Positions 28,220 through 36,976 of a stretch of 64,000 nt of DNA are shown here, piece after piece. Made by a program: the position numbers and the translations under genes. Source of the stretch: Alteromonas sp. LOR (GTDB lineage Bacteria > Pseudomonadota > Gammaproteobacteria > Enterobacterales > Alteromonadaceae); NCBI RefSeq assembly GCF_000753865.1, contig NZ_JQFW01000006.1, forward strand, positions 1 to 64,000, read 5' to 3'. The notes under the pieces are model-generated. The model was not told the DNA's origin. It ran no database searches and worked only from the letters and a program-made list of their open reading frames with translations. The first letter of the stretch is position 1. Every line of letters starts with the position of its first letter.

Positions 28220-30154
28220 ATGCTGAATATTGACTTTACCAAAGAACAATTGGAAATATTGAATGAGATAGGTGAAGAATTTAAGCCAGAAAAATTAGTA
28301 TCGTTGTTCTCTCGGTCAGACTTAAATACTGAAGAGTTAGTATTTATTCTAAAAGCATCCAACGCCCTTTATCGGGCGGGTAGTCCGATTCTGTCAGATA
28401 AGCAATATGATATATACATTTCATTATTGCGAGATCAAAATCATCTTCATCCATACCTTAACACTGTTGAGCCAGAGCCTTTAATTGAGTCTAAAACAGT
28501 CGAACTTCCAGAAAGAATGTTGTCAACGGAAAAAGCATATTCACTTCAAGATATCGAGAAGTGGGTAAAGAGAATACAAAAAGCAGCTCAAGAGACGAAT
28601 GTACCTGAAGAAGAGATTGATATTAGGGTGACACCTAAACTCGATGGTTATGCAGCCTTTGATGACGGTGATACTCTATATACCAGAGGGGATGGTTATA
28701 GAGGACAAGATGTAACAAGAGCATTTAAACGCGGATTGAAGGTAGCCAACTCCGGAGAGCGTGGTTTGGGGCCCGGTGAAATAGTCATTAAAAAAAGTTA
28801 TTTCACTGAGGTACTCAGTAGTTATTTTGAAAATTCTAGAAATATCCAAGCCGCTATTATAGCTGAAAAGAAGGTTGATAACAGAATCCAGAAGGCTATA
28901 AAAGATGGCGCATGTGTATTTTATCCCTTCGCTCTTCTTAAAAATAATACAGTCAAAATTTCGGTGTTGATGGATGAGTTTGAATCAATCGTTGAGGGTA
29001 TTTGGAGTTCGGTAGACTTTGATGTGGATGGTGTAATTTTAGAGACTACAAATGAGACTATTAAAAAGTATATGGGCGCGACAAGACGTAACCATAGGTG
29101 GCAAATAGCATTTAAAGTAAATGAAGAATCTGCAAATGTCGAAGTAGTTAGGGTTATACCACAAACATCAAGAACTGGAAGGATAGCACCTGTAGCCGAA
29201 CTTGTGCCAACGAAATTAAGTGGAGTCACTATAAGCAGAGTGACAGTTCACCATTACAATATGGTCAAAACAAATGGCGTTGGAGCTGGCGCTATAATTA
29301 GGTTGGTGAGAAGTGGTTTAGTAATTCCCAAAATTGAAGAGGTCTTAACGAAGGTTGCACCTGATATTCCTGATTCATGCCCCAGTTGCGGATCTCATTT
29401 GTTGTGGGAATCAGATAATTTAATTTGTCCTAATAAAATAGACTGCCCCGCGCAAACTGAAAACACCTTAGTTCATTTTTTCAAAACTCTTGGTAATAAT
29501 GATGGGTTTGGGTCTAAGACGATTGAAAAGCTGACCAGCTTTGGAGTTAAATATATCCATGAAATATATGGCTTAGAAGTTGACGATTTCTTAAGGATTG
29601 GCTTTGGTGAGAAGACGGCGATAAATTTATTTAATCAACTCCAAGCGAGCAGAAGTATTGAGATTGAAGACTGGCGATTCCTATCTGCGTTTGGGGTTAG
29701 CCGGTTAGGTTCAGGGAATTGCGAAAAACTTCTAGAACATCATTCATTAGTTAGTTTATTTGAACTCACAGTTTCTGACATGATCCAAATTGATGGATTC
29801 GCTGAAATTAGCGCTGAGGCTATTAAAGAGGGTTTAGAAAATATAAGGGAAGAATTTTTTAAGGTTTATGATTTAGGCTTTGCATTAAGACCAACAGCTA
29901 TAGAAAATACTGAAAAATTGTCATCACCGATATCTGGAGCTATAATCGTTTTTACAGGCACTATGATTGAAGGTTCCCGATCAGATATGGAAAAGAAGGC
30001 TAAAGCCCTAGGCGCAAAAGTTGGAAAATCGGTAACTTCAAAGACAACTTATCTTGTGACAGGCGATAAAGTTGGCGAAACTAAAATTAACGCAGCAAAA
30101 GACAAAGGAGTAAAAGTTTTGTCTGAGCAGCAGTATCTTGACTTTATTAGGTAA
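28220..30154 (+). CDS. Divergent complete NAD-dependent DNA ligase carried by the island
   Basis: The 644-residue protein has every LigA domain. Domain Ia is present (YRAGSPILSDKQYD). Adenylation motifs are Lys140 in TPKLDGYA, TRGDGYRGQDV, DVDGVILE and AFKVNE. The OB fold starts at SRTGRIAPVAELVP. The zinc finger has four cysteines (CPSC, CPNKIDC). HhH repeats follow, then a BRCT domain (about 570-644, GAIIVFTGTMIEGSRSDMEK). It joins nicks using NAD+. Start at 28220: GGAGGG lies seven bases upstream, and the truncated ligA frame ends one base before, so expression can be coupled to it. It is clearly not a copy of the resident ligA. It probably replaces the broken enzyme. Confidence 0.9.
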   Translation: MLNIDFTKEQLEILNEIGEEFKPEKLVSLFSRSDLNTEELVFILKASNALYRAGSPILSDKQYDIYISLLRDQNHLHPYLNTVEPEPLIESKTVELPERMLSTEKAYSLQDIEKWVKRIQKAAQETNVPEEEIDIRVTPKLDGYAAFDDGDTLYTRGDGYRGQDVTRAFKRGLKVANSGERGLGPGEIVIKKSYFTEVLSSYFENSRNIQAAIIAEKKVDNRIQKAIKDGACVFYPFALLKNNTVKISVLMDEFESIVEGIWSSVDFDVDGVILETTNETIKKYMGATRRNHRWQIAFKVNEESANVEVVRVIPQTSRTGRIAPVAELVPTKLSGVTISRVTVHHYNMVKTNGVGAGAIIRLVRSGLVIPKIEEVLTKVAPDIPDSCPSCGSHLLWESDNLICPNKIDCPAQTENTLVHFFKTLGNNDGFGSKTIEKLTSFGVKYIHEIYGLEVDDFLRIGFGEKTAINLFNQLQASRSIEIEDWRFLSAFGVSRLGSGNCEKLLEHHSLVSLFELTVSDMIQIDGFAEISAEAIKEGLENIREEFFKVYDLGFALRPTAIENTEKLSSPISGAIIVFTGTMIEGSRSDMEKKAKALGAKVGKSVTSKTTYLVTGDKVGETKINAAKDKGVKVLSEQQYLDFIR

Positions 30155-30277
30155 AGCTCCTTTATTGATTTGGCGAAATGGGTAACACGGTTGTAAGAAT
30201 ACACGATAATTAAAATAGGTTTTCCCGTTAGTCAGACCAATAAATAATCTAACGACAAATTGGGCTCATGTAATGCA

Positions 30278-30340
30278 GCATGTTCAAAATAATTTTCATT
30301 TATTTTATTAATATTTGAACATGCTCTAATTAACATGTTC
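30278..30340. repeat. Inverted repeats GCATGTTCAAA / TTTGAACATGC plus a third half site
   Basis: Perfect 11-bp arms at 30278-30288 and 30314-30324 enclose an AT-rich 25-base loop. A further ACATGTTC half site follows at 30332-30340. They lie in the 281-base gap between the convergent ligase and sensor kinase genes, which otherwise holds nothing recognisable. It could be a factor-independent terminator without T-tract or a binding site for a dimeric protein. Confidence 0.5.
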
Positions 30341-30435
30341 ATAAGTCTTAATTTAATTCATATTGCGACCTCAATAAATAGCCCGATAAATTAGCAATTT
30401 TCCAAACATGATTACCCGTCGTCATCATCTTATTT

Positions 30436-31833
30436 TTAAGTATCGCTAAACTCGATAATAAAAACCGTCTTACTTTCATCTGATTCGACGTACATATCGG
30501 CTCCATTGATTTTCATCACAGATTTAGCAATAGTCAATCCAAGGCCTGTACCTTGCCCATCTCTTTGTCGAGATGGGTCAACTCGATAGAAACGATTGAA
30601 CAATTTGGGAATATGCTGAGGCTCAATTTTCTCCCCGTTATTTAACACCATTATTTTCTGCTTTTTTCCTTTGGACTCCGTTTTGATCTCTACCGTACTA
30701 TTACTAGGAGCGTGTCTAATCGCATTTGAAATCAGATTTCCTATTGCCTGTCGGAACATGGTTTTATCGCATTGAATAGTAAGGGCGGATGCGGTGACTT
30801 GGATGTTTATATGCTTTTCGTCAGCGAGTAAATTAAAGTAATCGAGTAGGCTTGATATTTCCTGTTGAATATCTAAAGGTTCAATTGATGGCTTTATAAG
30901 ACCGTGCTCGGTTTTAGCTAATAGCAGCATATCACTTACCATTTTCGTCATACGCTCATATTCTTCTAAATTCGAATAAAGTATTTCAGCATATTCGTCA
31001 TTTGACCGAGCTTGTCCCAACATCACTTGGGTTTGGGTAGTTAAGCTAGTTATTGGGGTTCGTAATTCATGCGCGATATCGGCTGAGAAGTGGGATAGTT
31101 TTTCAAATCCATCCTCAAGCCGCTCAATCATGGTATTGAAAGAACTTACTAGAGTGATTAATTCTTCCGGTACCACATCTGGGTTTAGTCGTATATCAAG
31201 ATTATCGGCGGTGATGGTTTCAATTTTTCGCGTAAGCTTTCTCAATGGTGATAGGCTTCTGTAAATCGCAAAACGCGCAGCTAAGACTGTAATAATGCCC
31301 GAACAAATAATGATGCCAATAATCGATTTCAAAAGGCTGTTCATAAATGTCATATGAAATTCCATGTTTGAAGCAACGATGATGGTATAGCTAGTATCAT
31401 GCGTATTAAAACCTAATTTAATGGCTCTATGCATATGGTTTTCATCGCTAAATAACAGCATGTCTGCGGGATTAATTGATGTGTATGTTTTGGCTGTTTT
31501 AGGAAAGAAAGAAAAGTCGGCTCCTTCGCTTGAAAATATTGTATCTCCTTCGGCATCCTCAACATAATAGTACACACCATGATGTCCTGAAACCGCCTGA
31601 AATAAAAGCTTACTGGGTTGTACTGACTGATTATGTGACTTTTCGAGCTTTAACTTAATGGCATGAAACACCTCATCAAGCTCATCGGCATCTTGTTCTT
31701 GAAAATGATCTTCGATGGAGGTGACTACGAGTGTGCCCATAACGCCCAAACACACAAAGATAGCTATTCCCACAAATACCATTGTTCGAAAGGAAATTGA
31801 ATACGGCTTTTGCCTTTTAATTTTGCTCTTCAT
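30436..31833 (-). CDS. cusS: Heavy-metal sensor histidine kinase (CusS/CopS type)
   Basis: The 465-residue protein has two membrane helices (about 17-38 and 165-187) flanking a periplasmic sensor, then a HAMP domain, the dimerisation/phosphoacceptor box [15 protein letters not shown], an N box [10 protein letters not shown] and [11 protein letters not shown]. This layout is that of CusS/CopS/PcoS kinases, which detect periplasmic Cu(I)/Ag(I). It overlaps the upstream regulator gene by 17 bases on the minus strand, so the pair is one operon. The kinase operon is divergent from the efflux genes it should control. Confidence 0.93.
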   Translation of the reverse strand: MKSKIKRQKPYSISFRTMVFVGIAIFVCLGVMGTLVVTSIEDHFQEQDADELDEVFHAIKLKLEKSHNQSVQPSKLLFQAVSGHHGVYYYVEDAEGDTIFSSEGADFSFFPKTAKTYTSINPADMLLFSDENHMHRAIKLGFNTHDTSYTIIVASNMEFHMTFMNSLLKSIIGIIICSGIITVLAARFAIYRSLSPLRKLTRKIETITADNLDIRLNPDVVPEELITLVSSFNTMIERLEDGFEKLSHFSADIAHELRTPITSLTTQTQVMLGQARSNDEYAEILYSNLEEYERMTKMVSDMLLLAKTEHGLIKPSIEPLDIQQEISSLLDYFNLLADEKHINIQVTASALTIQCDKTMFRQAIGNLISNAIRHAPSNSTVEIKTESKGKKQKIMVLNNGEKIEPQHIPKLFNRFYRVDPSRQRDGQGTGLGLTIAKSVMKINGADMYVESDESKTVFIIEFSDT

Positions 31834-32500
31834 CAGTTGTTAACTTGTATCCCATACCACGAACCGTTTGAATCAATTTAGGGGAAAATGCATCATCAAT
31901 TTTAGCTCTTAAGCGGCGTATCGCTACATCGATGACGTTTGTATCGCTGTCGAAATTAATATCCCATACTTGAGACGCAATCAAGGAGCGAGGAAGCACC
32001 TCTCCTTGTCTTCTGACCATGAGTTCTAAAAGCGAAAACTCTTTTGTTGTCAAGTTAATGGATTGGCCAGCGCGTTTTACAACACGAGACGGGATGTCCA
32101 TTTGTAAGTCTGCGACTTGTAGCAGGTTGGCAGCTACTGTATTTCCTCTTCGAAAAAGGGTTCTGACTCTAGCCAACAATTCTGCAAAAGCAAAAGGCTT
32201 GACTAGATAATCGTCAGCGCCCAGCTCTAGACCCTTTACTCTGTCATTTACACTATCTCTCGCTGTCAAAAACAATACCGGCGTTTGATTGCCAGATTGA
32301 CGTAATGACTCTAAAATCCGCCAACCATTAATATCTGGGAGCATGACGTCTAATATTATTAGATTAAACTCGCCTGTCATCGCTTTATGATGACCGTCTA
32401 AACCATTGCGCACGAGTTCAATGACAAATCCAGACTCTGTTAGTCCTTGCTTTATATAGTCACCGATTTTCTTTTCATCCTCGACTACCAAAATTTTCAT
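31817..32500 (-). CDS. cusR: Copper response regulator (CusR/CopR type)
   Basis: The 227-residue OmpR-family regulator has a receiver domain with phosphoacceptor Asp51 in IILDVMLPD, Lys in [14 protein letters not shown], and a C-terminal winged helix ([31 protein letters not shown]). Such regulators bind tandem direct repeats next to promoters. Four GTAAT-N6-GTAAT repeats in this island are the likely targets. The gene's own start is about 165 bases from the repeat at 32677, so autoregulation is possible. Confidence 0.94.
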   Translation of the reverse strand: MKILVVEDEKKIGDYIKQGLTESGFVIELVRNGLDGHHKAMTGEFNLIILDVMLPDINGWRILESLRQSGNQTPVLFLTARDSVNDRVKGLELGADDYLVKPFAFAELLARVRTLFRRGNTVAANLLQVADLQMDIPSRVVKRAGQSINLTTKEFSLLELMVRRQGEVLPRSLIASQVWDINFDSDTNVIDVAIRRLRAKIDDAFSPKLIQTVRGMGYKLTTDEEQN

Positions 32501-32665
32501 AGTTCACTCACGTCATGTTTAATGCGATTTCGGTACTTAGTGTTGCTAAATGTTTAACAAGTGGGTGTTCGAGATTGGATGTTGCAACTCGGGCCAACAA
32601 AACGTACCTCACTCACAAGCAATATATTCCAATGCATAAAAATAACCAACGATTGCTCTGACTAG

Positions 32666-32692
32666 ATTACAACATTGTAATGAGCAGGTAAT
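32666..32692 (+). promoter_or_regulatory. Cop box 1: palindrome and GTAAT-N6-GTAAT repeat
   Basis: A perfect palindrome ATTACAA-CA-TTGTAAT (32666-32681) overlaps the direct repeat GTAAT-N6-GTAAT (32677-32692, 11-base period). TATACT follows 21 bases after the second unit (32714-32719) and fits a -10 box. The palindrome resembles the CusR/CopR boxes of enterobacteria and pseudomonads. It lies between the divergent cusRS and efflux operons. The rest of the 305-base gap shows nothing else recognisable. Confidence 0.7.
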
Positions 32693-32805
32693 CGCACTGC
32701 CATGTTGCTTAACTATACTCTTCAACTGGAACTATATTTAGAATACCTTATCAAAGGTATTTCAAGAATAGTAAAGTCGTATTAGATTATTCATTAAGGG
32801 TCGGT

Positions 32806-33165
32806 TTGGTCAGTAAATGCATTAAAACTGTTTTGCTTATAATATTTTTAAGCACTCAAGTTGCAGATTCGTTTGCGATGTCCAGCCCTGGCTGCGACAT
32901 GCAAAACGATATGCATGAGCAACACCTTATGGATAACGACCATAATTCATCACAAAATAGCCATGAGACGAGTCAGATGGACGCGGATTGCTGTGGCGAC
33001 GGGTGTGCTTGTCCACTAGGCATCGTGTCCATCGCGATGCTCGTGAATTTTGACATTTTAACTCCAATCGACTTCAAATCCCTTAAGCCCAACACTTTTA
33101 TCACGGATGCAGATGATGCTGTCCTTGGTCGCTTGCAACGTCCCCCAAAACGCTCTTTAGCCTAA
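32806..33165 (+). CDS. Small Cys/His-rich secreted protein, first gene of efflux operon
   Basis: The 119-residue protein starts at a TTG (AAGGG six bases upstream) and has a signal peptide ending near SFA-MSS. The mature part is rich in Met, His and Asp, then has a cysteine cluster CCGDGCACPLG, a short hydrophobic stretch, and a C-terminal RLQRPPKRSLA. The RPPK ending and Cys/His cluster recur in the proteins at 57724-58149 and 61557-61934, each at the head of a metal operon. It is probably a periplasmic metal-binding or regulatory accessory protein of DUF2946/CzcI-like type. That class assignment is an inference from size, position and the C-terminal motif. Confidence 0.65.
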   Translation: MVSKCIKTVLLIIFLSTQVADSFAMSSPGCDMQNDMHEQHLMDNDHNSSQNSHETSQMDADCCGDGCACPLGIVSIAMLVNFDILTPIDFKSLKPNTFITDADDAVLGRLQRPPKRSLA

Positions 33166-33261
33166 CTCCAAAAATTTGGCGAAGCTCGTCAAAATTCCAA
33201 TATCGAACGCCGCCCAATGAAGGCTGTGGCCGACATTTAAATTGTTAGAAAGAGAAATCAA

Positions 33262-33786
33262 ATGAAGCCAATAAAATTGCTTTTTACTAAATTAGTGCTG
33301 CTTATTTCAGTGACTATCGTCGTTGCATGCACAAATGAATCAATTACTACTGAACAAAACAAGACCAATTCCCAAGATATTGAGCCAAGTTTAAAGTTGG
33401 ACGTTTTTAAACGCGAGTCGTGTGGATGTTGTCAGGGATGGATTGATCATGCTGAATCTCAAGGCATCCAAACCGATGTAGATGATATTGTTTTTCTCAC
33501 TACTAAAAAACAAGATCTCGGAATCGAGCCAATGTACCGCTCCTGCCATACATCGGTGTCAACTGAAGGGTATGTTTTCGAAGGTCATATACCCGTCAAA
33601 TTTATTGTTAAATACTTAGATAATGTTCCGCAAGGCACAATCGGCCTCTCGGTGCCGGGTATGCCTGTTGGCAGTCCAGGAATGGAGAACGGCGATCAAT
33701 TCAGACCATATCAAGTGTTATTGCTCAAAGATGACGGTACAGCAGAGGTTTTTGCAGAGGTGAATTCGTATGAGGAGCAATTCTGA
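33262..33786 (+). CDS. DUF411 (CopG-type) metal-binding lipoprotein
   Basis: The 174-residue protein has a lipoprotein signal (lipobox VVAC) and a DUF411 domain: KRESCGCCQGWIDHAES near residue 50, MYRSCHTS, and GYVFEGHIPVKFI followed by GLSVPGMPVGSPGME. The CxCC and SCH cysteines and histidines are the likely Cu sites. DUF411 proteins, including CopG of copper-resistance loci, are periplasmic redox or chaperone-like copper proteins. Its stop overlaps the start of the TolC-like gene by one base, so it belongs to the efflux operon. Confidence 0.88.
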   Translation: MKPIKLLFTKLVLLISVTIVVACTNESITTEQNKTNSQDIEPSLKLDVFKRESCGCCQGWIDHAESQGIQTDVDDIVFLTTKKQDLGIEPMYRSCHTSVSTEGYVFEGHIPVKFIVKYLDNVPQGTIGLSVPGMPVGSPGMENGDQFRPYQVLLLKDDGTAEVFAEVNSYEEQF

Positions 33787-35147
33787 TGAGTGCTTTTAAA
33801 GGCCTTGCATGCCTAATTTTGCTTGTTACAACAAGTAGTCAAATATCAGCAGAACAAAAGACCCCCCTTACTTTGCAGCAGGCTGTTGCCCAAGCTATTC
33901 AAAAGGACCCGTGGTTGGAAGGTAGCCAATATCGGGAAAACGCAACTATTTCTTCAAGTATCGCCGCAGATACTTTGCCTGATCCAGTTGTGTCATTAGG
34001 GTTGGCAAACGTCCCTACTGATGGTTTCGCATTCGACCAAGAGCCTATGACTCAAATTAAAGCTGGCATTTCACAGATGTTTCCTCGTGGAGAAAGCTTG
34101 AGTATTAGACGCAAGCAACTCGAAGAATTGGCAACGCAGCATCCATTTATGCGATTGGACAGAATAGCCAAAACACAAGTTGCCGTTTCTATGAAGTGGT
34201 TAGACGTTTATCTAGCGCAGCAAAGCATTTCGCTAATTGAGAAAGACAGATCTTTGTTTGAACAACTCAGTGAAATTGCAGAAGCGAATTACTCCTCTGC
34301 CGTCGGTAAAGTCAGGCAACAAGATATTATCCGAGCGCAGTTGGAACTAGCGCGACTTGAAGACAGACTCACAAAGCTATCTTCTCAAAAAGAAAGAGCC
34401 TCGGCCGAACTTTTAGAATGGTTGACCGGCGGCGATTCAGGCGCGTTCAATAACTCGGTAAATGTTGCCTCTCTTGAACTACCAAAAACGTTGCCAGAAA
34501 TTGAAGGAATAGAGAACGCCTACTACAAGATATTAAAAGCTAATAATCAACAAATGTTGGCAAATATACTCATCTCGCATCCTCTAATAAGAGCTGTTGA
34601 AAGCCGAATAAAGTCTAGTCAGACTGGCATTAAACTAGCGAAACAACAATACAAGCCGCAATGGGGAGTAAATGCCAGTTATGCATATCGAGCAGATGAC
34701 CAAATGGACAGAAGCCGAGCAGATTTTCTTTCAATCGGCGTTAGCTTTGACCTCCCTTTGTTTACAGAAAATAAACAAGATAAAGAAGTAAGCGCCGCCG
34801 TTAACGAATCAGAAGCAATTAAAACTGAAAAACGATTAGTGCTTAGAGGCATGCTTGCTCAAATGCAATCCATTTTTGCAGCAAGAGAACGGCTGTTGGA
34901 GAGACAGACCTTATATCGCACGAATATTCTCCAGCAATCAAGCGAACAAGCCGAAGCCTCGTTAACAGCTTATACCAATGATGACGGTGATTTTGCTGAA
35001 GTTGTGAGAGCTAGGATTGCTGATCTAAATGCTCGTATTGACGCATTAGAAATCGAAGTCGAACTACTTAAAACAAACATTCAACTAAATTACTTTTTTT
35101 CTGAGCAGAGTCTTAAAGCTGTATCTGAATTTGGAGCAAACCAATGA
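33786..35147 (+). CDS. cusC: Outer-membrane efflux channel (CusC/TolC family)
   Basis: The 453-residue protein has a signal peptide (cleavage near ISA-EQ), then two outer membrane efflux protein repeats of long helices and short beta segments (for example LPDPVVSLGLANVPTDG and a second TDGVSF-like strand region near 300). It forms the trimeric exit duct for the tripartite metal pump made with CusB and CusA. It overlaps cusB by four bases. Pairing with HME-type CusA gives the assignment; the family itself is broad. Unlike many CusC proteins it shows no lipobox. Confidence 0.85.
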   Translation: MSAFKGLACLILLVTTSSQISAEQKTPLTLQQAVAQAIQKDPWLEGSQYRENATISSSIAADTLPDPVVSLGLANVPTDGFAFDQEPMTQIKAGISQMFPRGESLSIRRKQLEELATQHPFMRLDRIAKTQVAVSMKWLDVYLAQQSISLIEKDRSLFEQLSEIAEANYSSAVGKVRQQDIIRAQLELARLEDRLTKLSSQKERASAELLEWLTGGDSGAFNNSVNVASLELPKTLPEIEGIENAYYKILKANNQQMLANILISHPLIRAVESRIKSSQTGIKLAKQQYKPQWGVNASYAYRADDQMDRSRADFLSIGVSFDLPLFTENKQDKEVSAAVNESEAIKTEKRLVLRGMLAQMQSIFAARERLLERQTLYRTNILQQSSEQAEASLTAYTNDDGDFAEVVRARIADLNARIDALEIEVELLKTNIQLNYFFSEQSLKAVSEFGANQ

Positions 35148-36976
35148 AAACTGTTAACGCAATCGCTATAGGCGTGATAGCAGGCGCTGTAATGACAGCT
35201 CTTACCTACTCAATATTACCAAGCTCAAATGACTCACATGATAGTGCGGCGGATGCTGGAGAAAAGCAGCCTTTGTATTGGGTTGCGCCAATGGATCCAA
35301 ACTATAGAAGAGATGAGCCTGGGAAGTCCCCTATGGGCATGGATTTAGTACCTGTTTACGAAGATGAACAAGGCGCTGGCGATAGCCCAGGTACGGTGAA
35401 GATTTCGCCAACTGTAGTGAACAATCTAGGTGTGCGTACTGCTAAAGTGGAAAAGCGGTCTTTGCACGTACCTATAAAAACAGTAGGTTATATCCAATAT
35501 AATGAGGACACACTCGTTCATATTCACCCAAGGGTAGAGGGTTGGATAGATGAGCTATACGTAAAAGCAGCGGGCGAATATGTCAAAAAGGGCGAGCCAC
35601 TATACGCGCTTTATTCTCCCGAACTTGTAAATGCTCAAGAAGAATATCTTATTGCCTTAAAACGCTCAAATAAGGAGCTGATAGAGGCTTCAAAAACAAG
35701 GTTAAAAGCGCTGCAAATGCCAGAATCTGAGATTCAATCGCTTATCTCAACTGGTAAAGTTCAGCAAACAATAACCTTCTATGCACCCCAAACTGGCTTT
35801 GTTGATAACTTGAATGTGCGTCAAGGGTTTTACGTAAAGCCAGGACTGACAATTTTATCAATTGGTGCCTTGGATAAAGTTTGGGTCGATGCTGAGGTGT
35901 TTGAGCGACAGTCTGCTCAAATTCAAGAGGGTTTGCCTGTGACTATGACTTTAGAATATCTCCCAGGTAAAGAGTGGACAGGAGAGGTTGATTATATCTA
36001 TCCAACCCTAGATGAAACGACTAGGACGCTTAAAGTCAGACTGAGATTTACCAATGATGATTATGCACTAAAACCTAACATGTTCGCTCAGGTAACGATC
36101 CATTCCGATTTAACAGGTGAGAATTTACTCGTGCCCTCTGAGGCGGTAATTAGAACTGGTAGCCAAGATAGAGTGGTTTTAGCACTTGGAGACGGTAAGT
36201 TTAAGTCGGTGTCAGTAGAAGTAGGACAGGTAGTTGATGAATATACAGAGATCTTATCAGGCTTGAGACTCAACGACAAAATCGTTACGTCAGCACAATT
36301 CTTACTCGATTCAGAAAGCAGCATTAGTTCTGATTTCAAAAGGATGGAGGAGCCTGAAGCGACTGCGCAGTCGGTATATACCGAGGCGACCGTAAACAGT
36401 GTGATGACAGATCATAGAATGATAAATGTTGATCATGGCGCTATTGAAGAGTGGGAATGGCCGAGCATGACAATGGATTTCACCGTTGCCGAAAGCGTCG
36501 ACATTAATGAGTTGAAAGCCGGCATGTCACTTCATATGGAAATCACTAAAACTGACTCTGGAAGTTTCGAAGTAACCACCGTTCATATCATGGATTCGAT
36601 GAATGACATGGATAGCTCTGAGGAGAGCACTGATTCAGGTCATGACGCAATGCACAGTATGGAAGAGCCTATTATGTCGGTTTGGACAGAGGCAACCATA
36701 AATAACGTGATGATGGAGAGCAGAAAAATCAACGTTGATCACGGTCCTATTGATGAGTGGGAATGGCCGAGTATGACAATGGATTTCGATGTTGCCGATA
36801 GCGTTGCTATTGAAGAATTGAAAGCCGGTATGTCACTGCACATGGAAATTGTCAAAACCGACTCTGGAAGTTTTGAAGTGGCAACTGTCCACATCATGGG
36901 CTCGATGACAGACATGAACGATACCCAAGACATGGATCATTCTAATCATTCAGACCATCAAGGAGCTCATCAATGA
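35144..36976 (+). CDS. cusB: CusB periplasmic adaptor with two fused CusF domains
   Basis: The 610-residue protein has an N-terminal anchor, a heavy-metal-binding motif (YWVAPMDPNYRR, SPMGMDLVPVY, about residues 44-70), and a membrane-fusion core with lipoyl/barrel-sandwich and beta-barrel parts (about 85-405). Two CusF-like domains follow (about 411-490 and 513-592). Each CusF unit keeps NVDHG and WPSMTMDF, the His, Trp and two Met ligands that bind Cu(I)/Ag(I) in CusF. The two units repeat with a 306-base (102-residue) period, a recent duplication. The tail is Met/His/Asp-rich. Such a fusion supplies metal directly to the pump. It overlaps cusA by four bases. Confidence 0.93.
   Translation: MKTVNAIAIGVIAGAVMTALTYSILPSSNDSHDSAADAGEKQPLYWVAPMDPNYRRDEPGKSPMGMDLVPVYEDEQGAGDSPGTVKISPTVVNNLGVRTAKVEKRSLHVPIKTVGYIQYNEDTLVHIHPRVEGWIDELYVKAAGEYVKKGEPLYALYSPELVNAQEEYLIALKRSNKELIEASKTRLKALQMPESEIQSLISTGKVQQTITFYAPQTGFVDNLNVRQGFYVKPGLTILSIGALDKVWVDAEVFERQSAQIQEGLPVTMTLEYLPGKEWTGEVDYIYPTLDETTRTLKVRLRFTNDDYALKPNMFAQVTIHSDLTGENLLVPSEAVIRTGSQDRVVLALGDGKFKSVSVEVGQVVDEYTEILSGLRLNDKIVTSAQFLLDSESSISSDFKRMEEPEATAQSVYTEATVNSVMTDHRMINVDHGAIEEWEWPSMTMDFTVAESVDINELKAGMSLHMEITKTDSGSFEVTTVHIMDSMNDMDSSEESTDSGHDAMHSMEEPIMSVWTEATINNVMMESRKINVDHGPIDEWEWPSMTMDFDVADSVAIEELKAGMSLHMEIVKTDSGSFEVATVHIMGSMTDMNDTQDMDHSNHSDHQGAHQ

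Noticed and set aside
29160-29230. Possible 3' remainder of the host ligA after the insertion
   Set aside because: The RTGRIAPVAEL match there belongs to the complete island ligase, in frame with its own zinc finger and BRCT; it is not a leftover of host ligA.
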